Shown here one piece after another: positions 1 to 8,645 of a stretch of 62,769 nt of DNA. The DNA comes from Candidatus Cloacimonadota bacterium. Lineage in GTDB: Bacteria > Cloacimonadota > Cloacimonadia > Cloacimonadales > Cloacimonadaceae. Every line of letters begins with the position of its first letter. The stretch's first letter is position 1. A model generated the notes under the pieces. The model saw nothing but the letters and a program-made list of their open reading frames with translations, was not told the DNA's origin and did no database searches. The DNA is taken from contig JALOBM010000006.1 in NCBI GenBank assembly GCA_023228285.1, positions 1 through 62,769 of the forward strand, read 5' to 3'. The position numbers and the translations under genes were made by a program.

Positions 1-68
1 GCACTGCGAGCGTCCTTCGATTTCAGTCGCTGCACGCCATATCCTTGCTCTGACTTAATCTTGTCCAT
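1..68 (-). CDS. 5' end of an unidentified gene (runs off the left edge)
   Basis: An ATG at 66-68 on the minus strand is preceded by an AAGGAG ribosome site and opens a frame with no stop to the window edge. It encodes about 22 residues, lysine- and arginine-rich, beginning MDKIKSEQGYG. That is too short to assign a family. The gene is divergent from nothing nearby: it reads the same way as the TPR lipoprotein upstream of it, from which it is separated by a hairpin terminator and about 160 bases of leader. The start is convincing; the product is unknown. Confidence 0.55.
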   Translation of the reverse strand, partial: MDKIKSEQGYGVQRLKSKDARS

Positions 69-228
69 AAGAGTCTCCTTATTTCTGATAGCTTACTCCT
101 ATGGTCATATGATACAAACTTAAAATAGCTATGCACAGTAAAGTGTGGGTAGTTTCACAGTGTCTTCTCCCCCACCGTTTAAAATATGGGGATTCTATTA
201 TAGTCACCTTGAATTAGGGTGAAAAGCA

Positions 229-260
229 AAATAGAAGCTGCCCAAAAGCAGCTTCTATTT
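229..260 (-). terminator. Intrinsic terminator after the TPR lipoprotein gene
   Basis: A perfect 13-bp inverted repeat (229-241 with 248-260, 6-base loop) has T-rich sequence on both sides, so it could work in either direction. On the minus strand it follows the TPR gene by about 18 bases and is followed by TTTTGCTTTT-type sequence. It separates that gene from the partial gene at the left edge. Confidence 0.75.
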
Positions 261-278
261 TTTTATTGTGAGTATCTA

Positions 279-1937
279 TTAGTACCCTGTGGTTTGTGCT
301 ACCAGATTGTTTAGTGAATTCAAGCGATTTTGAATATCCGTGATGCTCTCGGGTTCATTGGCCAGAGTTCTTGCGGTGTTCAGATAATCTACTGCTCTGC
401 GGAAATGTGCATTGGCAGTTGATTTTGCTGCATCACGTTGTTTGGAGAGAGTAGTAGCCTGGCGTCCCACAGCATCAGCCGCACGCTTTTCCAGGTCAAC
501 AAAGCGGTTGTATTCTGCTGTTCCCTTGGCCTGACTTACAGTAGCAAGGATCACGTAGGGTTGATACAAGCTGGGATCCCGCTGAATAGTCTCCATCGCG
601 TTTGTCTCTGCTTCTGCGTTTTTGCTTTGTGCAAGGTAAATGCTAGCCAGATTCAGATACGCCATTGCATTGTTAGGTTGAATTCTGATCAATTGATTCA
701 TGGTCTCCAACGCTTTGGTATTCATCTCGTTCTTGACAGCTGGATCGGTTGTATCTGTGGCTTGGTTACGATACAGACTTACAACATTCAAATAGGCTTG
801 CACATTGTTGGGATTTGCTCTGATCAGGCTTTCATATCTTGCTATAGCTTCGTTCATGCGTCCGCTGCGCTGATAAGCTGCAGCCAGACGTCTGGAAATA
901 AGATCGTTTTCGGGGAAGCTGTCATAGGCACTCTCCAGGTAAGGTATGGCATCTGCATATCTTGATTGATCAAAGAGCAGGAATGCTAAACGTGTTTTAA
1001 CCTGAGCATTGCTTTCATCCAGGGCCAGGGCTTTTTCTAAAGCGGTTTCAGCTTTTGCTATTTCACCGCCTTCAGCATACAAGTTTCCGATGACGAGATA
1101 CAACTCAGCATCATCATTCATATCCGCGATCTTTTCCATTATCGCGATGCGCTTCAGGTTCTCACCCGTCTTTTCATACATCTCATTCATAATCACGAGA
1201 GTCTGATAGTGTTCGGGATTGAGCTCCAATACTTTATTGAAGCTTTCTTCTGCCAGAGTGTATCTGTTGGTTTTATAATATGTGGCTCCTAAGTAGTAAT
1301 GGGCATCAGCATTATCGGGATCCAAACCGATAGTGGTTTTCAATTGAGTTTCAGCCTCAGCGTAGTTGCCACCAGCATAATAGTTTGCAGCAACGTTATA
1401 GATTTTTTCAACTTCGTTTGAGATGAATTGATCCAGTTGTGTCATCAAGGATTCGTTCATCTGTTTCCAGCGTTCTTCTTTTACATTCGGTACGTTAAAA
1501 GTAACTTGCTTCAGTTCGTTTGTACGATCACTGTATAAACGCAAGGAAACAGAAAAGATGTCTGACCTCAATGAAGAGATATTTCCGAGGATAAGAACGT
1601 TTGCTGCAATAGCTTCGGCAACTTCAGCCAATTCTTCAAGATCCATATCGTCCACATCCGGGATACCGAAGACGGCAAATTCATCGGCAACATATTCCAT
1701 ATCCATCAGTTCATATTGGGGATAAGCGGAAAACACGTATTCTAAATCCCGAACGGTAAGAATTTTACGAATGTTTCTGCTTCTTGCATCCATGGTTTTT
1801 AACGGTAGCACTGCTACTTTCGTTACATAACCGGTATAGTTTTCAACATTTTGAGTAGGTTGAGGCATGCCAGTATTCACCGAACAAGCTGAAATCAGCA
1901 TGAAGGCAACCATGGCAATCAGCAACAATCTGTTCAT
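279..1937 (-). CDS. TPR-repeat lipoprotein
   Basis: A predicted 552-residue lipoprotein. The start is set at 1937 because a GGAGG ribosome site lies just upstream and the protein then opens with a lipoprotein signal (LISAC, acylated Cys about residue 18). After a roughly 150-residue N-terminal domain, which resembles the periplasmic domains that sense or assemble surface components, come many tetratricopeptide repeats (A/Y-x-LG-x-x-Y type), about residues 180-480. They should act as a protein-binding scaffold in the periplasm or on the inner face of the outer membrane. No catalytic motif is visible. It is transcribed alone or as the tail of the birA operon. The exact partner is unknown. Confidence 0.8.
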   Translation of the reverse strand: MNRLLLIAMVAFMLISACSVNTGMPQPTQNVENYTGYVTKVAVLPLKTMDARSRNIRKILTVRDLEYVFSAYPQYELMDMEYVADEFAVFGIPDVDDMDLEELAEVAEAIAANVLILGNISSLRSDIFSVSLRLYSDRTNELKQVTFNVPNVKEERWKQMNESLMTQLDQFISNEVEKIYNVAANYYAGGNYAEAETQLKTTIGLDPDNADAHYYLGATYYKTNRYTLAEESFNKVLELNPEHYQTLVIMNEMYEKTGENLKRIAIMEKIADMNDDAELYLVIGNLYAEGGEIAKAETALEKALALDESNAQVKTRLAFLLFDQSRYADAIPYLESAYDSFPENDLISRRLAAAYQRSGRMNEAIARYESLIRANPNNVQAYLNVVSLYRNQATDTTDPAVKNEMNTKALETMNQLIRIQPNNAMAYLNLASIYLAQSKNAEAETNAMETIQRDPSLYQPYVILATVSQAKGTAEYNRFVDLEKRAADAVGRQATTLSKQRDAAKSTANAHFRRAVDYLNTARTLANEPESITDIQNRLNSLNNLVAQTTGY

Positions 1938-1977
1938 TAGATCCTCCAGGGTATGAATATTCATTTATCGACTTTCA

Positions 1978-2006
1978 CAAAGATTTGGGATTGCACTATC
2001 TGTCAA
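1978..2006 (-). promoter_or_regulatory. Candidate promoter for the TPR lipoprotein
   Basis: TTGACA at 2001-2006 and TTTG at 1978-1981 on the minus strand, with the spacing seen at several other starts in this window. The TTGACA overlaps the birA stop codon. It lies about 69 bases from the chosen ATG. This is pattern-based only. Confidence 0.4.
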
Positions 2007-2722
2007 GAAAAAGCTTTGATGCTTAGAATGGAACCTGTATGGATGTTTACGATTTCTCCCATATCTTTTCGGACGATCAAGGCTCCTTTCAGGTCAATTC
2101 CCAGTATTTGAGCTTCAAATGAAGTGCCCCCCGAATCAATTACTGCATCATGGTCTTTGCCAAAGAGATGCTCGTTACAATACGTAATGTATGTGATTTC
2201 ATGAGCAAGAAGGCGTTCGCTCTTCTCTACTGCATTGATCAGATTGTAACAAAGCTCTACGTTCGATATCTCATCACCTAAAATGCTTTTCAGACTGATA
2301 GCACCAAATTTCCCTAACTCTGAGTCAATTTCGTTGTTTGTATTCAATCCCACCCCGATCGTATAACGTCCGGGATGGCTTTTACAGAGTAGACCGCCCA
2401 GTTTCTTTCCGTCGTAGATAAGATCATTTGTCCATTTAATCTGCAACTTGTCAGACAGAGGCGAAAACAGGCGACATAGCTCCTTGTGCACACAGTATCC
2501 GGCAAACAGTGCAAAAGAAGATACTACTCCACTAGACATCAGGTCAAAAGTGAACCACAATCCTCCGGGCGGAGATAGCCATATATGATTGTCTCTGCCT
2601 ACTCCATCGTCTTGTGAGCCGGTGCGAACGGAAATCAGACCATTATGGTACTCCCGTAGTCTCTTATACTCCAGCATCGTGCTGTCCAGCACATCATAGT
2701 AAAAAAAGCTTCTCTCTTTCAT
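2003..2722 (-). CDS. birA: Biotin--protein ligase (catalytic domain only)
   Basis: A 239-residue BirA-type enzyme that should activate biotin with ATP and attach it to biotin carboxyl carrier proteins in the cytoplasm. Visible family features are GRDNHIWLSPPGGLWF (the GRG..W.SPPGG biotin/adenylate loop), KWTNDL..KKLGGLL, and IGVGLNTN. The N-terminal helix-turn-helix of bifunctional BirA repressors is missing, so this is a class I ligase with no sign of DNA binding. The first glycine-rich motif is GVGRDN rather than GRGRxG, a mild divergence. Its start overlaps the queA stop by 4 bases, so translation is probably coupled. Confidence 0.88.
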   Translation of the reverse strand: MKERSFFYYDVLDSTMLEYKRLREYHNGLISVRTGSQDDGVGRDNHIWLSPPGGLWFTFDLMSSGVVSSFALFAGYCVHKELCRLFSPLSDKLQIKWTNDLIYDGKKLGGLLCKSHPGRYTIGVGLNTNNEIDSELGKFGAISLKSILGDEISNVELCYNLINAVEKSERLLAHEITYITYCNEHLFGKDHDAVIDSGGTSFEAQILGIDLKGALIVRKDMGEIVNIHTGSILSIKAFS

Positions 2723-3762
2723 CGCTCTATATACATGGCATCGCCATAACTAAAGAATCTGTAGCGCTCAGCAATTGCTACCTGATATGCTTTGCGGATA
2801 AAACTGTATCCGGCAAAAGCAGAAACCATCATCAATAGAGTGGATTCTGGTAAATGGAAGTTCGTAATCAGTGCATCCGGGACTTTAAATTCGTATCCGG
2901 GAAAGATGAAGATGTCTGTCCAACGATTGCCGCTTTGTAGCTTTCCAGCTTCCCAGAAGCTTTCCAAAGCTCGAACGGAGGTGGTGCCCACTGCAATAAT
3001 TCTGCGCCCTTCTGCTTTAGCTTCATTTATCGTCTCAGCAGTATCGGCTGAGATTTGAACACATTCGCTGTGCATCTTGTGCTCGGTTATGATGTCGGTT
3101 TTAACTGGCCGAAAGGTGCCAATCCCAACATGAAGAGTAAGCTCAGCGAACTGTATTCCCTTGCTTTTGCACTTCTCAATTAATTCATGGCTAAAATGCA
3201 ATCCTGCTGTTGGAGCAGCCACAGATCCTTGTAGCTGCGCATATACGGTCTGATATCGCGTTCTATCGCTTTGCTCATCGGGACGATCAATGTATGGAGG
3301 CAAGGGAATGTGTCCTATGCGTTCTATCTCTTGCCAAAACTCCCCGCTGTATTCAAGCTTTATGTCGTGTACTCCATCGATGTTTTCAGGATATACCCAA
3401 CCTCTCATATTGCCTGAGAAGGTAATGTATTGCTCTTGTTTTATTCGTTTGGCTGGGTATAGAAGGCACTTCCATTTATCCGTCTCGGAAGAAGGATTTA
3501 GCAATAGTACTTCGATCTTTGTTCCATTGTCTTTATGCCCGAATATCCTTGCCGGAAACACCTTGCTGTTGTTCAGTACCAAAAGATCGCCTGGACGCAG
3601 TAAATCGGGCAAATCAGTAAATGTTCTGTGACTGATACCCTCATCTGTAGCATACAAATGCATCAAACGGGAGTGATCTCTTTTATCGGCGGGATACTGA
3701 GCGATCAACTCCATGGGGAGATCATAATGGTACGCTTGCTTATAATGCAAATCCGTGGTCAT
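2719..3762 (-). CDS. queA: S-adenosylmethionine:tRNA ribosyltransferase-isomerase
   Basis: A 347-residue QueA, the normal family length. It transfers and rearranges the ribosyl part of SAM onto preQ1-modified tRNA to make epoxyqueuosine, in the cytoplasm. Typical QueA sequence is seen throughout: YDLPMELIAQYP near the start, LLVLNNSKVFPARI, VAAPTAGLHFS, LHVGIGTFRPV and ITNFHLPESTL. The gene is embedded in the long coupled operon, overlapping birA and the DUF3108-like gene by 4 bases at each end. No other queuosine gene is in the window. Confidence 0.95.
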   Translation of the reverse strand: MTTDLHYKQAYHYDLPMELIAQYPADKRDHSRLMHLYATDEGISHRTFTDLPDLLRPGDLLVLNNSKVFPARIFGHKDNGTKIEVLLLNPSSETDKWKCLLYPAKRIKQEQYITFSGNMRGWVYPENIDGVHDIKLEYSGEFWQEIERIGHIPLPPYIDRPDEQSDRTRYQTVYAQLQGSVAAPTAGLHFSHELIEKCKSKGIQFAELTLHVGIGTFRPVKTDIITEHKMHSECVQISADTAETINEAKAEGRRIIAVGTTSVRALESFWEAGKLQSGNRWTDIFIFPGYEFKVPDALITNFHLPESTLLMMVSAFAGYSFIRKAYQVAIAERYRFFSYGDAMYIER

Positions 3763-4511
3763 TTCAACTTCAGGGGTACCTTTTGTGCGCTATCCAAGGT
3801 TGCTGAAAAAGAACCGAAAGTAATCTTGCTTTCCAGCTTCACAGGGATTTTGTACTCATCATTAGTGACCCAAATAAAGATGTCTCCTGTCTGCTTGAAC
3901 ACTGCTTCTCCTTTCAGTTTTGGTTCAATAACCAGACATTCCACTTCACCAAATATACTCTTCACTTTCTCTTTGCGATGGACAACTACCTCAGTAGGCA
4001 TAATGCGGCCGTCGGCAGTGATATTTACCATCAATCTTTGTCCAACCTTTAGGGGTTGATGACGTACCCAATAAAATGCACTCAGAATATCCTGTGAATC
4101 CATGGGTAAATCCATCTCAGTGTTGTCGAAGCGGCTGTTCTTGAAGTGCCACCTTTGATACGTTGTGCGTCCACGGGCGTGATTGTATATATGTACTCTG
4201 TGCTGGCGGTATTTCCCTTCTTGAAGATTCTTGGCGAATTTGTAGGGCAAAAGGGATTCTTTATCCCACCAGGACTCAACCCTGTCCCTTACTTTGAAGA
4301 TCTTGTCGAAGAAGCTATGCGTTTTTGCGTTTGTAGAAAGGTACCACACTGGGTTACCCTGATACACGGATGTCTTGGCTTCCAAAGTAGCCTGACCCGC
4401 ATTAATGATCCCGTAATTTATGTTGAAGGTAAGCTTCTCTCCATCCATAAACACATTCGCACCTAGATTCACAGCTATCAACAATGCCAGTATTACAATA
4501 TATCGTTTCAT
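3759..4511 (-). CDS. DUF3108-family exported protein
   Basis: A 250-residue protein with a cleavable-looking signal peptide (MKRYIVILALLIAVNLGANV). The mature part matches the DUF3108 pattern: GEKLTFNINYGIINAGQATLE near the start, a central stretch with RDRVESWWD, the DILSAFYWVRHQPLKVGQ region, and a C-terminal IWVTNDEYKIPVKLESK. Members are periplasmic or envelope beta-rich proteins of uncertain role. It is coupled by 4-base overlaps to queA and the SDR gene. No enzyme motif is seen. Confidence 0.8.
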   Translation of the reverse strand: MKRYIVILALLIAVNLGANVFMDGEKLTFNINYGIINAGQATLEAKTSVYQGNPVWYLSTNAKTHSFFDKIFKVRDRVESWWDKESLLPYKFAKNLQEGKYRQHRVHIYNHARGRTTYQRWHFKNSRFDNTEMDLPMDSQDILSAFYWVRHQPLKVGQRLMVNITADGRIMPTEVVVHRKEKVKSIFGEVECLVIEPKLKGEAVFKQTGDIFIWVTNDEYKIPVKLESKITFGSFSATLDSAQKVPLKLK

Positions 4512-5227
4512 TTACTACCTCCATTCATGATGATTTCCTCTCCACAAAGATTGGAAATCAAAGGGGATATGAGCATGTCTGCAACAGCTTTGATCTCTTG
4601 CTTTGTCACCAGTTTACCGGATGCTGTCCGCTCCAGATGCTTTTTAAAATATTCTTTCCTGAATTCCAGATAATCGGAGTTATAATCCTCTTCCATATTC
4701 GTTTCTACCGGTCCCGGAGCAAGGCAATTTATTAGAATGTTTCTACCAGCGTTCTCCAATGCGGCGCTTTTTGCCATATTGGCTATAGCAGCTTTGGCTG
4801 CAGCATAGGCAGAGCCATTCGCTAATCCGGTTCGGGTAACATCAGAAGTAAATAACACAATCCTACCGAAAGCTCTCGAGCGCATATCCGGCAGTATGGT
4901 TTTCAAAAGATTATACACTGGATACACGTTATCTTCCAGAACCCTGCGGAAAATCTGAGGATTTATGTCGCACATAGCTTGATGATCCTCACTACGAATC
5001 GCGGCACAATGAATGAGACAGTCTATGGATTTCAAGTGATTCAATAGCTTCTGCTCAAGAGCATCCAGATCCCTGAGATCTACCTGAATCTTGGGAGAGA
5101 TAAGGTCATTAATGCGATCTGTGCGCTGGTGGTAAAGTAAGATTAGCTTATGTCCTTCCGCTTCATAAGCACGGGCAAGAAAGCTGCCTATCTGAGAATT
5201 TGCTCCACTGATGAGAATTGTATTCAT
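4508..5227 (-). CDS. Short-chain dehydrogenase/reductase (FabG-like)
   Basis: A 239-residue classical SDR. The nucleotide-binding glycine motif is ISGANSQIG near the N terminus. The catalytic residues are visible as the Asn in EDNVYPVYN, the Ser in LFTSDV, and YAAAK (Tyr-x3-Lys). The NCLAPGPVETNM stretch is the usual cofactor loop. It should reduce or oxidise a carbonyl/hydroxyl with NAD(P)H. It is coupled to coaBC by a 4-base overlap, but the substrate cannot be read from sequence. A fatty-acid or cofactor-related ketoreductase is possible. Confidence 0.85.
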   Translation of the reverse strand: MNTILISGANSQIGSFLARAYEAEGHKLILLYHQRTDRINDLISPKIQVDLRDLDALEQKLLNHLKSIDCLIHCAAIRSEDHQAMCDINPQIFRRVLEDNVYPVYNLLKTILPDMRSRAFGRIVLFTSDVTRTGLANGSAYAAAKAAIANMAKSAALENAGRNILINCLAPGPVETNMEEDYNSDYLEFRKEYFKKHLERTASGKLVTKQEIKAVADMLISPLISNLCGEEIIMNGGSK

Positions 5228-6393
5228 AAGCTTATTACGCGATCGATTATTAGGTGAGCAAGATCAAATTTGTCGCCTTGAGCAGAGCACAAATTGTGTT
5301 TTCGGTCTATCATGAGTATATCGCTAGTAGCAGAACCGGCATGCTTCAGATGATTGGCTACCACCAGATCCAAGTTTTTCTTTTCCAGCTTTTTCTTTGC
5401 ATTCTCTTCCAGGTTTTGAGTTTCTGCAGCAAATCCGATCAGAAGTTGATTATCCCGTTTCAAACTCCCCAGATCGGACAATATGTCTTTTGTCCTAACC
5501 AAGTTCAGTTGAAGATCAGAAGCTTTCTTAATCTTGTTTTCACGATATTCTGCTGGTTTGTAGTCTGATACTGCGGCACACTTGAATATCCAGTCACATT
5601 TGGGGGCTTCGAGCATTACTCTATTGTGCATTTCGTCCACCGATAGCGTGTGAAATGCATCACTAATGTAGTAGGGCTTGCTTTCACTGATCGAAGCATA
5701 TACCAATATTACCTCTGCCCCCCTCAAATATAGCGCACGTGCCAAAGACAAGCCCATTCTCCCGCTGGAACGATTGCTGATCATACGCATGGGATCTATG
5801 GATTCAACTGTAGCGCCTACAGTAACCAAGGCTTTTACACTACAAAGGTCTTCTCCATACTCCAGATAGGTGCGAATCGCATACACTATCTCTTCATTGG
5901 GAGGATACTTCCCTTTTCCTGTGTAGGCGCAAGCCAACATACCAAATGCAGGATCCAATATATGGTGTCCGCGTAGTTTTAGCGCTTGTAAGTTCTCTCC
6001 TGTAACCTGGTTTTCATACATATTCACATTCATTGCTGGTACCCATAATACCTGTTTGCGATGGGCCAACAGTATTGAGTTGAGTAGATTATCCGCAAGA
6101 CCATGAGCAGCTTTTGCGATTGTGTTTGCAGATGCTGGGGCTACCACTACCAAATCTGCCCAATCCGCAAGGGTGATATGCGGTATAGGATCACTTCCAT
6201 CCCACAACGAAGTATATACGTCGTTATGCGTGATGGCAGAGAAATTTATGGGCGCAACGAATTTACATGCAGATTCAGTGAGCACTGTGCGTATCTCAAA
6301 GCCCATCTTTTGCAATCTACTGGCTAGGTCAATAGCCTTGTAAGCAGCGATTCCGCCGCTCACGCATAGCAGGATTTTGGCATTCTTCATCAT
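5224..6393 (-). CDS. coaBC: Bifunctional phosphopantothenoylcysteine decarboxylase / synthetase
   Basis: A 389-residue CoaBC (Dfp) fusion acting in coenzyme A synthesis. It first joins cysteine to 4'-phosphopantothenate (CoaB, C-terminal half), then decarboxylates the product using FMN (CoaC, N-terminal half). The CoaC part shows LLCVSGGIAAYKAIDLASRL, PAMNVNMYEN and MLACAYTGKGKYP. The CoaB part begins about residue 185 with VTVGATVESIDPMRMISNRSSG and contains KIKK and IGFAAET. The ATG overlaps the upstream stop (ATGA). coaE, the last step of the pathway, is elsewhere in the window at 35058. Confidence 0.95.
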   Translation of the reverse strand: MMKNAKILLCVSGGIAAYKAIDLASRLQKMGFEIRTVLTESACKFVAPINFSAITHNDVYTSLWDGSDPIPHITLADWADLVVVAPASANTIAKAAHGLADNLLNSILLAHRKQVLWVPAMNVNMYENQVTGENLQALKLRGHHILDPAFGMLACAYTGKGKYPPNEEIVYAIRTYLEYGEDLCSVKALVTVGATVESIDPMRMISNRSSGRMGLSLARALYLRGAEVILVYASISESKPYYISDAFHTLSVDEMHNRVMLEAPKCDWIFKCAAVSDYKPAEYRENKIKKASDLQLNLVRTKDILSDLGSLKRDNQLLIGFAAETQNLEENAKKKLEKKNLDLVVANHLKHAGSATSDILMIDRKHNLCSAQGDKFDLAHLIIDRVISL

Positions 6394-7040
6394 AACTTTA
6401 CCGAGAGCTTCAAAAGGGGGACATTGTGCAGGATATCTATGCTAAATTGAGCATCTCGCTTCTGTTTGCTGTGTCTTAAAGCATCTATACCGCTCCACAA
6501 GTGGTTCAAAATGGTAACTCCTAATGCCAGTTGAGCATAAGATTCGAAGTCCAGGGCATCATTACGCATACCGTTGAAAGAAGACTTATGCTGTTCACTA
6601 TCCCAATTCCAGTAATTATCCTCGCCATAAGCGTGATCATCTATGTACTGCTGCTGGCTGATGGGATCACCGGGATACAGACTCAAGGCTTCCTCCCTGA
6701 CAGATGCATTATATCCCATGGCGTCGAATCCACTGCTATTATATTTACCCAAATTTTTGTAAAAGCTGCTATCGTAATGCCCTGGGTTGATATGGGCAAA
6801 CTTCAGTGCATAGGTATAGGATTCATCCCTCAAGAGTTTTGCTTCACTGTTACAATAGAGTTGAGTCCCAATAAAAACGGCTTCAGTAGCCATTTGTGCA
6901 TATCCGATATTTCTGCCGTTCTTGACTTGAGATAAGCCTGGAATTGCTAATGAGAGCAAAAAGTCCTTATTCTGTGCCCACAATCCACTCAAGGAAACAA
7001 GGCAAAGAGAAAACACCAATAGTCTTTTATGAGCACACAT
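6390..7040 (-). CDS. Secreted DUF5683-like protein, paralogue 1 of 3
   Basis: A 216-residue exported protein with a signal peptide ending near LSGLWAQ. After it comes a hydrophobic PGLSQ motif (AIPGLSQVKNGRNIGYAQM), like the PG.GQ..... segment of DUF5683-type proteins. Its C-terminal half shares a pattern with the next two genes: YGEDNYWNWDSEQH, then MRNDALDF, then a hydrophobic helix with NHLWSGIDALRHSK. The three genes look like tandem duplicates that have diverged. The function is unknown; two predicted hydrophobic segments suggest membrane attachment. It is coupled to the next gene (TAATG) and to coaBC (ATGA). Confidence 0.65.
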   Translation of the reverse strand: MCAHKRLLVFSLCLVSLSGLWAQNKDFLLSLAIPGLSQVKNGRNIGYAQMATEAVFIGTQLYCNSEAKLLRDESYTYALKFAHINPGHYDSSFYKNLGKYNSSGFDAMGYNASVREEALSLYPGDPISQQQYIDDHAYGEDNYWNWDSEQHKSSFNGMRNDALDFESYAQLALGVTILNHLWSGIDALRHSKQKRDAQFSIDILHNVPLLKLSVKL

Positions 7041-7678
7041 TAGAACCTCAATTCACAATTGAGCATCATGCCATCCAATCCGGAAGGCTGGGCGTATAGA
7101 TGCATATTTCGATTCAAGATAGCTGTATCGACTACGCTAATAGCACGGTTTAGGAGCAACAATCCTATGGAAAGAGTGTGATTCATCTTTGTTTTTTGGT
7201 GTTTCTTACGCATATCCCTGTACTTTTCCCAATGAGCATCGGATTGCCATGTCCATTGTTCATCTTCGCCAAAGCTCTCGCTTTGCATATATTCTGCATA
7301 TCCAGCTGGATCATAGTTCGAGATCAAGTAGTAGTTGCGCGCTATCATTTCCAAGTAATTATTATATTCCTCGCTGCTTTCGTACTCCTGAATGGACTGA
7401 TAATGACCGTTTGGCATATCCAGAGGTACTCCGGCATATTCGTGAGCATATTGCTTATACTGATCCCTCTGCAAGTCGATATCGTAATCCGTCTTAAAGT
7501 AGGAGTATGCAGAGAGGATATCGGCTGCGATCATCACTATACCCCGGTTGGTCTTCCCCATTGCCAGCTCACCACTTCCGGGAAGAATTACGCTCATACC
7601 AATATATGCCAAGTGCGACTGAGCTGCCAAAGCTCCGCATAGCATCAGGATAGTGACCAGCAAAATGATATGTTTCAT
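7040..7678 (-). CDS. Secreted DUF5683-like protein, paralogue 2 of 3
   Basis: A 212-residue paralogue of its neighbours. The signal peptide ends near CGALAAQS. It is followed by VILPGSGELAMGKTNRGIVM (the PG.G motif), a charged central region, FGEDEQWTWQSDAHW, MRKKHQK, and a hydrophobic stretch with LNRAISVVDTAILNR. It starts by sharing one base with the upstream stop codon (TGATG) and ends by sharing one with the downstream start. The order of motifs is the same in all three paralogues, which supports common descent. The function is not known. Confidence 0.65.
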   Translation of the reverse strand: MKHIILLVTILMLCGALAAQSHLAYIGMSVILPGSGELAMGKTNRGIVMIAADILSAYSYFKTDYDIDLQRDQYKQYAHEYAGVPLDMPNGHYQSIQEYESSEEYNNYLEMIARNYYLISNYDPAGYAEYMQSESFGEDEQWTWQSDAHWEKYRDMRKKHQKTKMNHTLSIGLLLLNRAISVVDTAILNRNMHLYAQPSGLDGMMLNCELRF

Positions 7679-8634
7679 CAGAACGTCCAGTTTAGGTTTA
7701 TCATGGGAGTAATATGCTGGTTTCTAATCCCGGTATAATACTTCATGCGAAATCCGCTGTCGGTGATGGCGTTGCGGTTGTAACTCTTTGTGACCCGGAT
7801 AGCGTCCAAGCCTGCTACGATGTGGTTCAAGGCCAGACCAAAGGTAAAGATCTGAGCTTTGCCAAATTCACTTTTGGCATCGTTTCGCATATCTATATAG
7901 GTCTTGCGCATGGGGCTGGAGCGGTGATCTGCTTTATCCACTTGCTCGTCGGTGGAAAATCCATGGTCAGGATCATTGTATAGAGGGTAGTTACCTGTCC
8001 ATATCCAACCCGAATCATTAGCTTCTCCACCTTCAGGATACCAATTCGGATACATAAATTCACCTTGCTCATTTGCAGCAAAAGTATAATACCAATCCGC
8101 CCAGCCAAATACGTAGTGAGAATACTTGCCGATGTCCTCATAGAAATGCTGGGAATTGTTGTCGTCCAAGCGGAAGAATAAATCCTCGTATATATCAGCA
8201 GTGTTAAAATTGATCAGGTGGCTTTCCACTGATGCTTGTCGCTCCCTGTCATAACGAGTCGTCGTAATTTCTGTTCCATTGTGAAGAGTATATGTGATCT
8301 CCTCTCCATTTGCATATCGCTCATAATCTTTTGTCTTGTCGTTGCCACTGTTCTCAAAATAGAGATAACCAGCTATCATCCCAATCTCTACAACCGGAAA
8401 TATGTATGTGGTTATAGCGCTGCGATCCGCATAAAACTGTCCCGCACCTGGAACCAGCATAGACATCACCATGGCCAGGCGAGCATCTTTTTTATCGTAA
8501 TTTACCTTGATGAAATCAGCTTCCAGCTTTTCTTCTTCAGGTTCTGTTTCATCCCACAACCAATCTTCAGCACTTTGAGCAAAAAGGCTTACCGCGAGAG
8601 TAAGTATGAATAGACAGAGGATAGTATTGCGCAT
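7678..8634 (-). CDS. Secreted DUF5683-like protein, paralogue 3 of 3 (longest)
   Basis: A 318-residue protein with a signal peptide (cut near SLFAQSAEDW). Motifs in the family order are SMLVPGAGQFYADRSA, a long acidic and tyrosine-rich middle (about residues 90-240), DSGWIWTGNYP, MRNDAKSEFG, and a C-terminal hydrophobic helix with LNHIVAGLDAIRVTK. It ends MINLNWTF, an aromatic terminus as in outer-membrane strands. It lies 11 bases after the M6 protease gene, so all belong to one transcript. I infer an envelope role, perhaps tied to type IX-like export, but no activity is visible. Confidence 0.65.
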   Translation of the reverse strand: MRNTILCLFILTLAVSLFAQSAEDWLWDETEPEEEKLEADFIKVNYDKKDARLAMVMSMLVPGAGQFYADRSAITTYIFPVVEIGMIAGYLYFENSGNDKTKDYERYANGEEITYTLHNGTEITTTRYDRERQASVESHLINFNTADIYEDLFFRLDDNNSQHFYEDIGKYSHYVFGWADWYYTFAANEQGEFMYPNWYPEGGEANDSGWIWTGNYPLYNDPDHGFSTDEQVDKADHRSSPMRKTYIDMRNDAKSEFGKAQIFTFGLALNHIVAGLDAIRVTKSYNRNAITDSGFRMKYYTGIRNQHITPMINLNWTF

Positions 8635-8645
8635 TTGCTTCCTCC

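Noticed and set aside
69..228. A riboswitch in the leader of the left-edge gene
   Set aside because: There are some short self-complementary stretches, but no known class motif is recognisable and the gene is unknown.
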